64,000 bases of DNA, taken from Sphagnum compactum. Its lineage: Eukaryota; Bryophyta; Sphagnopsida; Sphagnales. The translations under genes and the position numbers were made by a program. The notes beneath the pieces were generated by a model, which saw only the letters and a program-made list of their open reading frames with translations, did not search any database and was not told where the DNA came from. The stretch is taken from positions 496,001 through 560,000 of the forward strand of contig OZ234495.1 in assembly GCA_965153455.1 (NCBI GenBank), in the 5' to 3' direction. The stretch's first letter is position 1. Each line of letters begins with the position of its first letter. Positions 45,561 to 57,543 of the stretch are shown piece after piece.

Positions 45561-46454
45561 TTTCCTGGTGCAACTGATACTTTCTGGGTCCTTGCAACTT
45601 GCTTCTCACAATGATGGTGACTTAATGTAGGAGACAGGCTTGGGTGGGTTCACTATTAGTACCCTTACACTACAGACTAGAATGAAAAAAGACAAGTGGC
45701 TCCATTAAGCATAAGCTAGACTAGCTGTTCAGAATGGAACTGAAGGTGTTTAATCTGATGACTGGTGTAAATTGCCTGGTGGCAGGTGTATTGCATTGGG
45801 CATGTAATATGCAGTCTTATGAGAATCCTTGCCTGTTATGAACCTCCAGGTACATCTCTTACAAATCTATATGCAAGTCTTAGACTGGATGCATCTAGTC
45901 ATACAATATGTTGTAGATTTTTCCTTGGAGGAAGCAAGTGAAAGTAAAGACTTAGTTTAAGTCTCATTTAAGATGCATTGTTGACCAGGCTGATGAACTA
46001 TTCTAACTTGTTTGGGTAGGAAAGAAATGAGAGACTCTTCTACAAGGAGCAAGCAATCAGAGACTATTTAATAAAGTGGTGATGAATCATGTGGAGGAGC
46101 TTTTGGCAGTAGTTTGACAACCAGATTGTTGTGGAGGCATGCTAGAATAATGGCAACATGTACTGGTGCACTTGTAGTGTCTACATCAGTTTTGAAACAC
46201 AAGTAATCAGACTAGCTTGTCTTCTACCTTTGCTCACCAACCTCAGTTCTCTGCAATGTAAGACTCTATAGTGGCAGGAGTCCTGAGTCTAGAGGTGTTA
46301 TTTGCCCTGGCCTAAACAAAGTGTTTTGTAGTGGATTTCAGCATCGGTCTGAACCTCCTGAAGAATTTGCCTGAAGGCTGAGACAAATGTTGAGGTGGTT
46401 GTTCCCACCAATGGCAAGAACATTTGGGACTAGGGTTTTAATATGGCCATTCAG

Positions 46455-48240
46455 TTGCCAGCTAGGTGAGGTACTCCTATATTTCAAGATGAATGGCACT
46501 TTGACTAAGAAAACAAATGAAGAAAATGATAACCAGCTGCAGGAAGGCAGCATGGTCAGATGGAATGGGTGATATAGAGGTAAGTAACTCTGGTAATCAC
46601 AGCAGCTTCAGCAGAGCGATTTACTGATTGTGATAGAGACAAGTGATGTAGGTAATGGCAACAGCTTTGCTATTTCTGGTACTGCTGCTGGTTTTGCTTC
46701 AATGTTGCCATTCTGGATCACAGGATGTCTCCTTTTTCCTCCTCATATTCTTTTACCCCTACACTTGTCTTTGCAACAATCAAAGTTATTCTCCAAGTTT
46801 GCACGTTGTCATGGTTTTGTTGATGCTTTGAACAAACTTGGGATATCCGTTAAGAGCGCATTGCAAAATGCATACAAATAGACAATCAATAAAAATGAAG
46901 TTAATTGTTTTAAAAGTGTTTTAGTCATGACCAATTACACATCATACTCTTGAAGATAAATTCATTGTAATAATTAAATGTCATGACATACAATGCATAC
47001 CATCACATAATTAAAAGGATATATGCACACAATTGTGATATATCAAAAAAATTACAATAATATTTGAAATTATTGTTGTCTTTGTGAAGATGTTGATAGT
47101 CATCTATGGCATTGAATATTATATGAAAAATTGGACAATTGTCTTTTAATGATGGAAAATTTAATACAAAATTTAAGTATTTCTTTTTTGAAGCTGATAT
47201 TTAATAGGTATTCATTAGATAAAATACCACTTCACTAACTAATAAAAATTCATTTAAACATTAGTTTGGAGTTTTCAAATTGAAAATTTTAACATTTTGA
47301 AAAAGCATTTGATGTTGAATTCAACTTCATAAAAAGAGAAACTAATTTGTAGTATGTGCACCAAGTTATGTTTTGAGTGCACATCTTTTACAATGTATTT
47401 TTTCTTTATTTTCAAATGTATTCCAATTTACTTGTCAGATGAATTGATAATTTAATATTTTGATTTTTTTGACAAATAACTATGACATTTATCACTCACA
47501 AATTAGTTCACAACTAACAACTTATCAAATACTTATGCTTGCAAAATGATGTTGATGATCATAAAACATGTCATAAATTGTGACATGCAAAATAACAAAT
47601 CCAAAATCTAAATGTGTGTTTGTGACCAAGTACATCATATTATATATGGAATTGGCTTTAAATGTATCTACATTGTCCCCCATTATAACATATCCACTAA
47701 GTTCCATATCATTTTATCACAAATCACCAAAATGGTTTACTATTGTTGAAATTAAATTTATGTCGTACACTTCATATAGGTTGTTGCAAACTAATATTCT
47801 AAGTGCTTCATTGTTGAATTTGATAAAGATAAACATGGTGTGTTTGGGGTTTTATAATGATCTCTAGCATTTGATGTAATTTGGAACTGTGGAATTTTGA
47901 GAACAATATTCATTACCATTTGGTTTTTGCAACAACATTGATGGAATATTACACCTAGGATGGTTCTTCTTGGTTGTGCAAGCAATTTGCACAATGCAAA
48001 GTACTTGATCAAAAGGATTTATGAAGTGCTATTGAGGATCCTTGATAACATCGATTTTCTCAAATGTGACATACTAGACACCTACATGTGAAGGGAATTG
48101 CAATCCTTTGAAGACAGTCTTCCATTTCCCCTTCCATCTTCAAAATCATTTGATTTTTGTGTCATGTCTCATCAAATTTGGTTATTCTCATACATTTGAT
48201 TTTTGTGTCACGTCACATCAATTTTGGTTATGCATGAGAC
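46455..48240. other. AT-rich intergenic DNA, no gene recognised
   Basis: No terminal repeats, splice pattern or RNA gene seen. The 83-codon frame at 46,630-46,881 has a hydrophobic middle but no start context or homolog I can name. Confidence 0.4.
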
Positions 48241-48450
48241 GTGACAAGAAAATACACTACCAAAAATTTCATCAGTTCTTTACATGAAGAAGAAGCATCC
48301 ATGAAGGAAGAAAGGTTTGCTTCCAACATGGGCAGGACCATACAGATCCATAATGTCTCCAATTGGGGAGATATTTTCTTTCTGAGCAACCTGGATTACA
48401 TGTTTGATGAACTGGAGGAAGCGCTCTACAAGCAATACAGGAAGGTTTAG
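48241..48450 (+). other. Unrecognised 69-codon open frame
   Basis: This frame has more protein-like composition than its AT-rich surroundings, with words such as RTIQIHNVSNWGDI and MFDELEEALYKQY. I do not recognise it. It could be an exon of a decayed gene or transposon; no splice sites or partners are evident. Confidence 0.2.
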
Positions 48451-48879
48451 GATGATGAACATGTTTAGATGTAGTTAAGAACTATCAAACAAGAACAAAT
48501 GCCAATAATGAGAGAGGGATGCAAAGAGACTAATGGGGGAAGCTTGTATGTCTTGCTCCAAATGTGAGCTTAACCATCATCTTGTGGTTCATGCCCTTGT
48601 TGAAAATGGGCATCTTGTCCATTTTCAAGGTTATTTTCTTCATCTTTTTTGTGTTGACAGATATGTCAAGTGCTAGTGAGACTAACATTGATACAGAGCT
48701 GCTTGGTGTGGAGTGCTGTTTAAATGAATGGCAATTGTGTAGAGTTGAGGCATTATGATGATGTTGTTGCTTCAGAAAGTCATGAGGTCAGAATTGAAAA
48801 GTTCTAGAAGAAGAAGACAGGGAAAGTGAGAGCTTCTGTGATGATTTTTCAGTTAAAGTTAGGTTTTCTTCGTGTGAGA

Positions 48880-49290
48880 ACCCGCACCACACTGCACCAC
48901 ACTCCTGTTCTCTAGTGTGGCTGTGGTTGACTTAATACGCACAAACTGGAGATCAGTGTTCCTGTCAGATAAGGTAAAATTGTTCTGACTGTTACTCCCC
49001 TTACATCCTTTTGGCTCCTGCACTTGGCTTATATACAAAGTAAGACCGATACATATCAATGAGGTTACATTTAAATCTCCACCAAATTTACCGCCTACGT
49101 GCCCTTTACGCCTGACACTTAGAAGGTATAACATGAGTGCAGTCATAACCTTGTGAGAGTCAGTCAAAAAGTGTCAGGCCATCATCTTCATCATGAATAG
49201 CACTGTCAAGCTGCCATGACTACCCACTGACTTCATCAGCTCCTGATGCAGATGAGATAATTACATAAGAATCGGCCCAAAATTTGGGCA
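48880..49290 (-). repeat. Dispersed repeat, inverted partner of 43,070-43,435
   Basis: On the minus strand an open frame (49,167-48,859) includes SQVQEPKGCKGSN, matching SQVQEPKGCKGST of the other copy. The two copies have diverged at many places. Identity unknown. 49,291-50,180 holds no recognised gene. Confidence 0.6.
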
Positions 49291-50189
49291 ACCAATAAAT
49301 CTGTATCCTGAGTTTCTATCACATGTCTGAAAGCAACAAGACAAGACCACTAACAAAGAAATCACAGTCCCACTTGCCTTAGTTCCACCAGTGGGTGCTA
49401 ACATAACAGCTCTTGACTGACTGTTCAATTCACAAATCACACACGTCCACCTGTGAAAAGCAAGATCTACAAGTCCCTAAAAATCACATGGAACAAACAA
49501 GAATTAGTGGAAATGGACTCACGAAATACTATGCATTGTAGTGGAAATGAATGTAAAAATATGATACACAACAGGTTGCAGCACATAAGGATAGCTTAGA
49601 CAGAAGATTTGATTCGAAAATCAACAATTCAATTTCTGGATCATCAACAAACAGAGGAGAGAAATGTCAAAAGGTGTATTAAAAAAGGTGTCCACTGAGG
49701 AGGAGAGAAGTTCTGGGGATATGTGAATTCAACACATAAAACCCTAAACCTTCTTCATTGCAACATCCACAATGCCTGGATCAAATGCAGGCATTACTAA
49801 TGCAAAACATTGTCAAGGATCACCATGGAGTGTGCCTGCAGAACACAGCAGCCTTGGAGGAGAAGAGGAGTTGTTTTGCATTGGCATTGCTATAGTTGCA
49901 TTGCACCTGCATTGCTATAGTTCGGTTTTCTTTTGCAGCAACAAAAATAGGTGAGCACGTCCAAATCATGTTATCTGCTCAACTTGTAGAAGACTTCAGC
50001 TACTTCTGAAGACAAGAAGAAGAATTCAAGAGCATCTGCCAAGTGAATCCTGATCCAAAACACAAATCCATGTTGAGGAGCATTGCTGCTTGTCAAAGAA
50101 GAAGGTGTGCGATACCACATTGTAAGCATTACGGAAGAAGAGTGTAATCCGAATCAAACAAACAAACACTCACTTCTGGGTGCAAGATT

Positions 50190-51197
50190 TCATTGCTTGA
50201 AGTTGGAAATCAGTCTCAACTTCTCGCAGATTTGTCGTTGTAATTGAAGCTTTTCACCGGCCACACTTGGGTCACTGTACATTGCTGGATCACTGGTAAG
50301 TCCTCTAAGAGCTAGGGCATGGAAAGTGTCTTCTTTGTCACAGAGCTCTCGAATGACCACAGGAGTTTTCTTCTTCTTCTCACTGGGATCATCATCATCA
50401 ACACTTCGAAACCGCGAAAACATGCGAGTATCCCTCAATCTCATCAGCACGCCATCCACTCGCAGCCAGAAGCGGAGGAGAAGGTACCAGCAGCTTGGCA
50501 TGATTCTCACTTTGACAGACAAGAGAGCGACTCCGTTATCCGCCAATTCATCTTCATACAATACAACTTCATCATAGAACAGAATTGGATCTCGAGCTTG
50601 GAGTGCGACCATGTCGATTTTCTCCAAGCTTTGCACCCATTCCACAACTCCATTTGGAGTGAGCTGCCTTTCTTCTTCTTCTTCTTCTTCCACTTGAAGA
50701 CATTCATCACTACCGCGATAAGGAGTTGTGAAAGTGTAATCGTAGTCCAAAATCACTTCCTGGTTGGGCTTGCTTCGGAATTTCCACTTCGCGGCAGCGG
50801 GTACTTCGACAGGCGGGAGGCTTTCTTGTCTCCAGCCATGAAGAGCATCCAAAGCATTGAAATGGATGCGAATACCAGAAGCTTCATGCACAAGCTCCAG
50901 AGAGCTATCTCCAAACACCATCTCAGGCAAATGAGGAGTCCCCAGAATCTTTTCCCATCTTTCTCTGGCATCCATCTTGAGGATGGTGCCCTTGCGAGCT
51001 TGAATAACCCACCCAGCAATACGCAAACCTCGACTGTTGGCTCGATTGATGATCTCAGCTCCCGCTTCCTTCAACGCCGCCTGATGCATCTTGTCCTCAT
51101 CATCACCATCATCGCCTCCACAAGGTGCATGCTCTATTGCTTCTGCTGCTACTGAACCACAATTCTGCTCTTCACACGCCATCTTCGTCGTCTCCAA
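50190..51197 (-). CDS. TIP41L: TIP41-like protein (PP2A/TOR pathway regulator)
   Basis: A 335-codon uninterrupted frame starts METTKMACEEQN and ends NFKQ. The body matches the conserved TIP41 family closely: RGLRIAGWVIQARKG, LPEMVFGDSSLEL, IHFNALDALHGW, PPVEVPAAAKWKFRSKP, DYDYTFTTPY, EPILFYDE-like DPILFYDE, VVLYEDELADNGV and LLRFWLRVDGVLMR, then the family C-terminus (LTSDPAMYSDPS). TIP41 proteins bind PP2A-type phosphatase catalytic subunits and act in TOR signalling in the cytosol and nucleus. The length is somewhat above the usual 270-300 residues because of an acidic N-terminus and a Glu run near residue 170. There is no intron. A shorter start at the second Met (codon 6) is possible. The neighbour at 52,224 is transcribed divergently. 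Confidence 0.95.
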   Translation of the reverse strand: METTKMACEEQNCGSVAAEAIEHAPCGGDDGDDEDKMHQAALKEAGAEIINRANSRGLRIAGWVIQARKGTILKMDARERWEKILGTPHLPEMVFGDSSLELVHEASGIRIHFNALDALHGWRQESLPPVEVPAAAKWKFRSKPNQEVILDYDYTFTTPYRGSDECLQVEEEEEEERQLTPNGVVEWVQSLEKIDMVALQARDPILFYDEVVLYEDELADNGVALLSVKVRIMPSCWYLLLRFWLRVDGVLMRLRDTRMFSRFRSVDDDDPSEKKKKTPVVIRELCDKEDTFHALALRGLTSDPAMYSDPSVAGEKLQLQRQICEKLRLISNFKQ

Positions 51198-51998
51198 TCA
51201 CACCCACTCCTGCATCCGTGACGCAAAAAAGGAAAAAAACAACTTCTTGCAAAAACCACTTCGCCGCTCGTCAAAGCAATAAAATACAAAGAACCATTTC
51301 ACAACTACACCCTAAAACCACGATCTTCACGCCCATCGACGAGAACGAGGACGGGGACGACAATCGAACTGATGGGGCGAAGCGATTGATGATAACCCTC
51401 CCGATATCGTCTTTGATACCCTCGACTTGTCGAGTCTTCCAGTCCAATAACGGTCGTTGTATTGTCTACAGATCGTGACTGGAATCGCACGGAACCGAAT
51501 AAAAACGGAAGCGTAATATCACGGTGGAACCCGGAGAATCAAACTTGCGTGAAGAAGTCTTAGGATTTTGTTGAAGAAGTTTGTCGGTGGCTGGTGGGTT
51601 CGGGTAATAAGAATATAATATAGAGCTTGCAAGATTTTACGCTTTGACGACGGACTCCATCTCTTCTTCTGTAGATGTTGCAAACCCTTTTTGTTTTCGG
51701 GAGGCTTTGCAGTGGTTGTGGTGGTGCTGATGCTGCTGCTGCTGCCCGAGCAGACAGGGAGGAATGCACGGTGAGAGGACTTACTTCGATCTTTTTCTTT
51801 CCTTTGCAATTGATTTCATAGCACAGGAATCGTAATCGAGTCACAACATCAGCAGACAATGGAGTCCTACTTCTTCATCTTCATCGTCGTCATCATCATC
51901 TTCTTCTTCCTGATGATTGTAGACAACCTTAGTAAGATTTTAGACCCCATGGAAGCTCCTGAGCTTGTCAATCACATTAGATCTTTCAGGAAAAGCTC
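51198..51998. promoter_or_regulatory. Divergent intergenic region between TIP41-like and DNA glycosylase genes
   Basis: About 0.8 kb separates the TIP41-like start codon from the first donor-like repeat of the glycosylase leader. It presumably holds both promoters and 5' UTRs. I see no clear TATA box. Trinucleotide runs (ctgctgctgctg near 51,730; tcttcatcttcatcgtcgtc near 51,870) are typical of plant 5' UTRs. Short frames here are fortuitous. Confidence 0.5.
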
Positions 51999-52212
51999 AT
52001 GTGTAAGAGACTTTCATATCTTTTTCTTCCTCTTGTTCTTTTGCTACTTTGTAAGAGAATTGCATATCTTCTTTCGTCCTTGTTTCTGTGTTGGTACTTG
52101 TAAGAGAATTGCAGATCTTCTTTCTTCCTTTTTCTTTGTGTTTGTATTTTGTAAGAGAATTTCATATCTTCTTCTTCCTCTTTCTTGTGTTGGTACTTTG
52201 CCATGTGTGCAG
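51999..52212 (+). repeat. Tandem repeat in 5' leader with repeated splice-donor motifs
   Basis: About four units of 50-60 bp begin tgtaagaga.tt.catatct and continue cttcttcct...tgtgttggtact. The units start near 51,999, 52,049, 52,098 and 52,150. Each start contains GTAAGAG, a strong plant 5' splice site. A tgtgtgcag acceptor follows at 52,204-52,212, 11 nt before the start codon. The block is best read as a 5' UTR intron with duplicated donors. Confidence 0.65.
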
Positions 52213-52223
52213 GTGCTTGCTTC

Positions 52224-54563
52224 ATGGCCTCCTCCTCCTCTTCCCAGATTCCACGAGTGATTACCAACGGAAGGTCTTTGGTCAATGCTATTCTCTCTGT
52301 GGAGTCATCTGCAGAAATTGGAGAGGCAGCTGAAGGTCATGAATTTCAAGCTCCAGATAGAAAGCAAGGGTCAGGGTTTGCGGAACCTCTGAAAAAACCT
52401 GTCAAGATGGTAAATTGGGAGACTACATTTGCCCTTTCAGACAGTGTGCGACAGAAAACTCGAAGAAAACGATCTGGTGCAGATTTAAACAAAGAGGAAG
52501 GTGCCAAGAACAGCAATTTCATCATACCTGCAAATATCACTGTAAAACCCTAAACCCCAAACACATTTTTGCATCAATTAATTTTGCAGGATCCCCTTCA
52601 GAAGGGGGTTCAGCTGTTGGATAATGTTTGCATCTGCAATTGAGGCTGCAGGCTCTTTCATGTTCTCAAAATGATGCCATGATTTTTTCTGCCCCTTTCT
52701 CTTTGTGTACTCTTTGTATGTTGTTCTTGTGTGGGTTGTATACTTGTTCAATCTAACTCTCTCTGTGTGGCACATGTGCCTATTTGCAGACATCATTTGA
52801 CGAAAGTCATGAAGAAGATGCCCATCGACGTGAGATACGGGAAAAGTTTAAGAGACTCGACACCAAATTTTACCAGTGTGATGCATTAAAGTTGGCACCA
52901 AGACTGCTTGGCAAGTATTTGAGCAAAGATGACATAATTCTACAAATCACAGAGGTTTGCCATCTTCGTCATATTGCTTGATCCTACTTGATCCCTGCAA
53001 ACTAAGTCAGCCACCAATTTCAGATATCTCAATTGTCTCAGTCTCTTGTAGGGACAAGTCTGTTTTGGATATGAGGTGATAATCCTGTTTGGTGGATGAG
53101 GTGATTATCCTGATTTCACACTTAGGTCTAAGACAGTTAGGGCTATTCCTTTGCAGACATTCTAGTTTTGATGGGGTTGACCGCAATTTATTGAAGATCC
53201 ATGCACTGGGGAACTAATGCCATGGAATGCTTTTGAGGATTTTCCAGGTGGAAGCATACAGGCCTGGTGATACAGCTTGTCATGGACGTGCTGGTTGCAC
53301 TTCCCGCACTGCGCCAATGGTACACTCCACAATACTATCCTAAAGCATTTAAGCAACATATTTAACTCTTTTATGTACCAGTACGAACCAGTGTCTGCAG
53401 TCCAGCTGAATGCTACACAGTAGAGTTTGTGGTCACCTTCTGTCTGATCTTCCTTCCTCAATTAGGTCTTCTTATTGCAGCTGTTAAATGGTATTGCATC
53501 TCCAAAAAGGAATCAGTGCACCCAGTTGAACAAAAAAACACAACTGGGTGTACTACAAACAACTGCACATTTGAGCTCTGTTACCTAGATCAGTAACTTA
53601 AGTGCAAATGGCCTGGTGAAATGAGGCAGTTTAAGGATGGGGGAGTGGCGTATGTATATTTGTGCTATGGCATGCACAATATGCTGAATGTGGTGGCTGA
53701 TAAAGCTGGGAGTGCTGCAGCAGTGCTCATACGTTCTTGCTCTCCTGTTGTTGGTAAGTTGGAACCTCTTCATCTTGGCTTGAATCCTGCATGTGCCTTA
53801 AATTGGCCTAAGATTACTGTTCTGAGCGAGAATCTCATGTGCTGGGTGCAGGTTTGGGGATGATACAGCAGCGGCGAAAGCTAACAAGTGTCAAACCAGT
53901 GCTTCTTACGGGACCAGGCAAGGTAATACAGGCATAAAGTTTTGGCGGTCGGGATGTGCAACCATAACAGCATATTAGCTTGCAGATTGAACTGGCAGAG
54001 CAAGAAGCTGGAGATGTTCAAATCTTCATTATGGTTCTATAAGAAAATAACTTTGCACTGTAATTAAATGTGACATCTGTCTCATCTACAGTAAGAACTT
54101 GTTTTTGGTGGCAGGTTGGTCAAGCCCTGGGGTTGACATCTTCAGAGCATTCAGGCACACCACTTTATGAACCTGGTACATAACTAAATTCTGACCCTTT
54201 CTTTGTTAACACTTTCTTTAAGGAGCACAGGGTGAGTCCTCTCTTCCTTTACCTGTGTTCATGTATATGTGGCATTTCTGTACTGAAGACACTCATTCCA
54301 GGTGAAATGGTTTATATTTCTCCTAGAGATCCTGTTAAACAAGGGGACTGTGCTGTACATGATTTGTTGAAACTGGTGGAATTGCAGGTGGTCTGGAACT
54401 TTTGGATGGACCGAAACCAAAGGCAATCTTGGCAGGGCCAAGAGTAGGCATAGATTATGCGGCTCCAGAAGATGTAGCTGCACCATGGCGGTTTGCAATT
54501 GCTGGAACTCCATGGGTTACTAACCGTGATACTCTTCAACCCGTGGATTTAGCAGACTTGTAG
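52224..54563 (+). CDS. MAG: 3-methyladenine DNA glycosylase (AAG/MPG family), seven exons
   Basis: This enzyme excises alkylated purines in base-excision repair, in the nucleus and possibly organelles. Exons: 52,224-52,541, 52,790-52,954, 53,248-53,319, 53,630-53,753, 53,852-53,922, 54,115-54,175 and 54,388-54,563. All have GT..AG introns and the phases agree, giving 328 residues. The N-terminal 110 residues are Lys/Arg-containing and poorly conserved (KTRRKR near 78-83 may be a nuclear signal). The catalytic domain includes LAPRLLGKYL, the active-site segment VEAY (Glu163, Tyr165), ACHGRAG (His173), AYVYLCYGMHNMLNVV, AAVLIRSCSP, LTGPGKVGQALGL, GPRVGIDYA and PWRFAIAGTPWV. All expected residues are present. 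The start ATG follows the leader-intron acceptor. The gene looks functional. Confidence 0.95.
53519..53550 (+). repeat. Perfect 10-bp hairpin in glycosylase intron 3
   Basis: cacccagttg (53,519-53,528) pairs with caactgggtg (53,541-53,550) across 12 nt. It is probably a trace of a small foldback insertion and has no evident function. Confidence 0.5.
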
Positions 54564-54564
54564 C

Positions 54565-56225
54565 GAAAGCATTTACAACATTTCTGAGAAGCAAGAAGCG
54601 TCCTTAAAGATGATGGTTTGAATATGCAAACTAAGACAATATGGGAGAGCAATGCAAGGAATTCACGTGACTCACAATATGAAATTGGCTCCTTTTCGGC
54701 ACTATGAACTAGAATTGTTCTTGTTGTGCACACTAAATTATCATCGAATGCTTGAATCTAGACTTAATTTTTTCTTCTGTACATAATTTTCAATCATACC
54801 ATTCATTCTCAAGCTTTAGGCCTCTTTGGTGGTGAGGCACAAACCAAGGATTCTAGTAATGTTATTATGCATGGGGAGATGCCTATTAATAGACATGGGT
54901 AAAATGATGGTCTCAACTCCCATCTAGATTGTTATCCTGTGGATTGTAGCATGGAAGCATGAAAATGCATTTTAATCTAAGATTTGGGCATTCTATTCTA
55001 CTGTGACATACATATATGAACAAATATGATGATTTGTTGTTCACATCCAAATGACGATATTGTAAATGTGGATCAAAATATTGCCACCTAAAGTTAAAGC
55101 CCGATTGTGGTATGCATTGTTAGATAGATTTGTTCACTTGCATGGGAAGGTTGAACTAAATATGACCTGCATGTTAACAAGTGGCTCTGCCATGAGAAGC
55201 TCTGTCATAAAATAATGTTTCTCCATATTTCTCCATACTTTTTTGATATCTTCATATTTTGCCTCCATACACTTTCATGAAAGTGTATGAAAGTGTATGA
55301 CCCATTCACTCTTCTCCATCCCTTTTTATCCACCACTCATACAGAGTTGCAGACGCAATCACACATACACAAAATTACACTCATACATGCACATATTAGA
55401 CTGTCATTATACACAGACTTATACACACAGTCACATGATTACACATAGTTAGTTACACACAACTATTGAGAAACTGCTTATATTGAAAGATTGGTTTGCA
55501 CATTAGAAAATAATTTGCACATGATAATCGCTTGCATTTGAAAATTTGATTTGCATGTAATAATTGCTTACATTAAAAACCTATTTTGCATATAAAATTG
55601 CTTTAGATACAATGGAAGTTCATGTAAGAACTTTTCCTTTACCTCGAAATAAAAACACACATAATTATACACATACACCTAGACAATGACACACATTGTT
55701 ATACACACTTACATTGAAGATTAATCACATATGATGATGGTATGCAAACTATTTTTCATAACAAAACACATTCTAACATGAGATTCAAATCTACATAAAA
55801 ATTGGATTCTAAATATTGTTAAATATTGGGGATATTGGGGGATACTGTTAAATATTTCTGGAAAACTAGTAAAAGCATACCTGCAAAAAAGCCTAACCTA
55901 GATTTTCCATGTTCATCCATTAGCAATTCGATGAAAAGTGCCATAGCTATTGAGCATTTTCATTTCAAATGCAACATTTCAAACTTTATACTCAAAAAAC
56001 ATGAAATCATGATCAATTGGCATCAAAAGGAATGGTATTGATTCATTAGGAACTAGCAATGTAGTTCAGAGTTTTTTAATATATTAGTTTGGTTTAATTT
56101 GGCCCTGTCAAAGCTTTGTAACAATCTAATTCTTTTTTGCAATAAAAATTTGTCTTGACCCATTGTCTTTGTGATGTTTCAAATTTTGGAACTTAATGGG
56201 GAGGTTACTTAGACCCTAACCTACA
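54565..56225. other. 3' flank of glycosylase gene and AT-rich intergenic DNA
   Basis: Contains cacac/tacac-rich stretches (55,330-55,460, 55,650-55,720) and a short direct repeat of aaagtgtatga near 55,280. No gene recognised. Confidence 0.5.
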
Positions 56226-57325
56226 ATAGAATTGGGAACTGGTCGATGTTGGACTTCATCACGGACCTCCCTACTGTCAGAACCAAGAATTCAATACTGG
56301 TTGTGGTCGATCGACTCACCAAAATGGCCCATTTCACCCCTTGTTCCAAGTCAATCACGGCAGAAGAAACAGCTCAGTTAATTCTGGACGGGATCGTCCA
56401 ACTGCATGGACTCCCCGAGGAAATTGTGTCCGACAGAGGTCCTCAGTTTGCATCCAAGTTCTGGCATCGTCTATTCGAGCTTCTTGGAGTTGACATTCGG
56501 CTATCTTCAGCTTTCCACCCTGAGACAGATGGACAAACCGAACGGACAAACCAGACACTCGAGCAATACCTTCGCTGCACTGTGAACTACCAACAGGACG
56601 ACTGGCTGGACCTACTATCTCAAGCAGAGTTTGCTTATAATAACACAACACATGCATCGACCGGGATCAGTCCATTCTTTGCCAATTACGGTTTTCATCC
56701 CAGGTTCAGCCTTGAAATTCCTGGAGACTCCGTAAACCCCTCGGCTGAAGAAAGGGCCACGAGGCTTGGACAGGTTCAACAGAACCTTATGGCAGAACTC
56801 AAGCTAACATAGGAGTGGCAAAAGAAGCAAGCAGACCGCCGACGCAAGGACCATCCAAACTTCAAGGTTGGAGACAAGGTCTGGCTTCTCAGAAAGAACA
56901 TTGCTACCACTCGCCCATGTGCCAAGTTGGATTACAAGCGCCTCGGACCTTTCAAAATCGCCAAATTGGTTGGTCTAGTGGCTTGCCAGTTGGAGCTTCC
57001 ACCCTAGTTCAAAATCCACAATGTTTTCCATGTCTCCCTGCTTGAGCCCTATCATGAAAACCCGATCCCAGAACGTCATCAAGAACCCCCAGCTCCAGTC
57101 GAAATTGAAGGCCAAGAAGAGTTTGAAGTTCAGGAGGTCTTGGACTCCAAGAAGATTCGTGGAAAGCTCCTGTACCTTGTCTTTTGGCGAGGTTATCTTC
57201 CTTCTGAAGCTACTTGGGAACCTGCTGGAAACCTAGTTCATGCCCAAGACTTAGTTAATCAGTTTCACCAACGATATCCTAACAAACCGGCTCCATCTAG
57301 AAGATGTCGCTTGAGGAGAGGATAA
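56226..57325 (+). pseudogene. Ty3/gypsy chromovirus integrase and chromodomain, 5'-truncated
   Basis: The frame opens at NWSMLDFITDLP, the start of the integrase core. The catalytic D,D,E are visible: D in VVVDRLTKMAHF, D in IVSDRGPQF, E in the segment after SSAFHPETDGQTER. The frame runs to a TAG at 56,810-56,812 and continues in frame with KVGDKVWLL, a second TAG at 57,005-57,007, IHNVFHVSLLEPY, and a chromodomain (YLVFWRGYLPSEATWEP). Chromodomain-bearing integrases define chromoviruses, which steer insertion to marked chromatin. Gag, protease, RT and RNase H are absent; the left edge is abrupt near 56,225. Confidence 0.92.
57313..57325 (+). promoter_or_regulatory. Polypurine tract of the chromovirus
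   Basis: gaggagaggataa lies immediately before the 3' LTR, the expected place for plus-strand DNA priming. Confidence 0.7.
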
Positions 57326-57478
57326 TGTCATGGCCTAGGATATTTTGGGACACTTTTGGCAATGTCATGTCCTAGGATATTTTGGGATACTTTTGACAAT
57401 ATCATGGCCTAGGATATTTTTGGATACTTTTGGCAATATCATGGCCTAGGATATTTTGGGACTAGTATGGCTCAGGGT

Positions 57479-57485
57479 TATAAAA
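57479..57485 (+). promoter_or_regulatory. TATA box in LTR
   Basis: TATAAAA in ggttataaaagga, in the position expected of an LTR promoter. Confidence 0.7.
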
Positions 57486-57537
57486 GGAGATAGTCTGGGG
57501 AACAACCCTTTAGCAGATCAACACCAGTTGATGGATC

Positions 57538-57543
57538 AATAAA
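57538..57543 (+). terminator. Polyadenylation signal in LTR
   Basis: AATAAA about 50 bp before the LTR end and 53 bp after the TATA box, as usual for short plant LTRs. Confidence 0.65.

Larger units (their letters stand above)
43690..46450 (+). repeat. Segmental duplication, copy 2
   Basis: Partner of 37,690-41,290 in the same orientation, about 5.3 kb apart allowing for the hAT insertion. It carries kinase pseudogene 3 and the unoccupied hAT target site (about 43,869-43,886). Confidence 0.85.

Noticed and set aside
50319-51155. 278-codon plus-strand open frame
   Set aside because: It lies antisense to the well conserved TIP41-like gene; its composition (poly-Phe from the Glu run) shows it is a shadow.
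51859-52260. 133-codon frame starting MESYFFIFIVV
   Set aside because: It reads through the tandem leader repeats with duplicated GTAAGAG donors; it is rich in Phe from ttcttc tracts and joins out of frame to the glycosylase.
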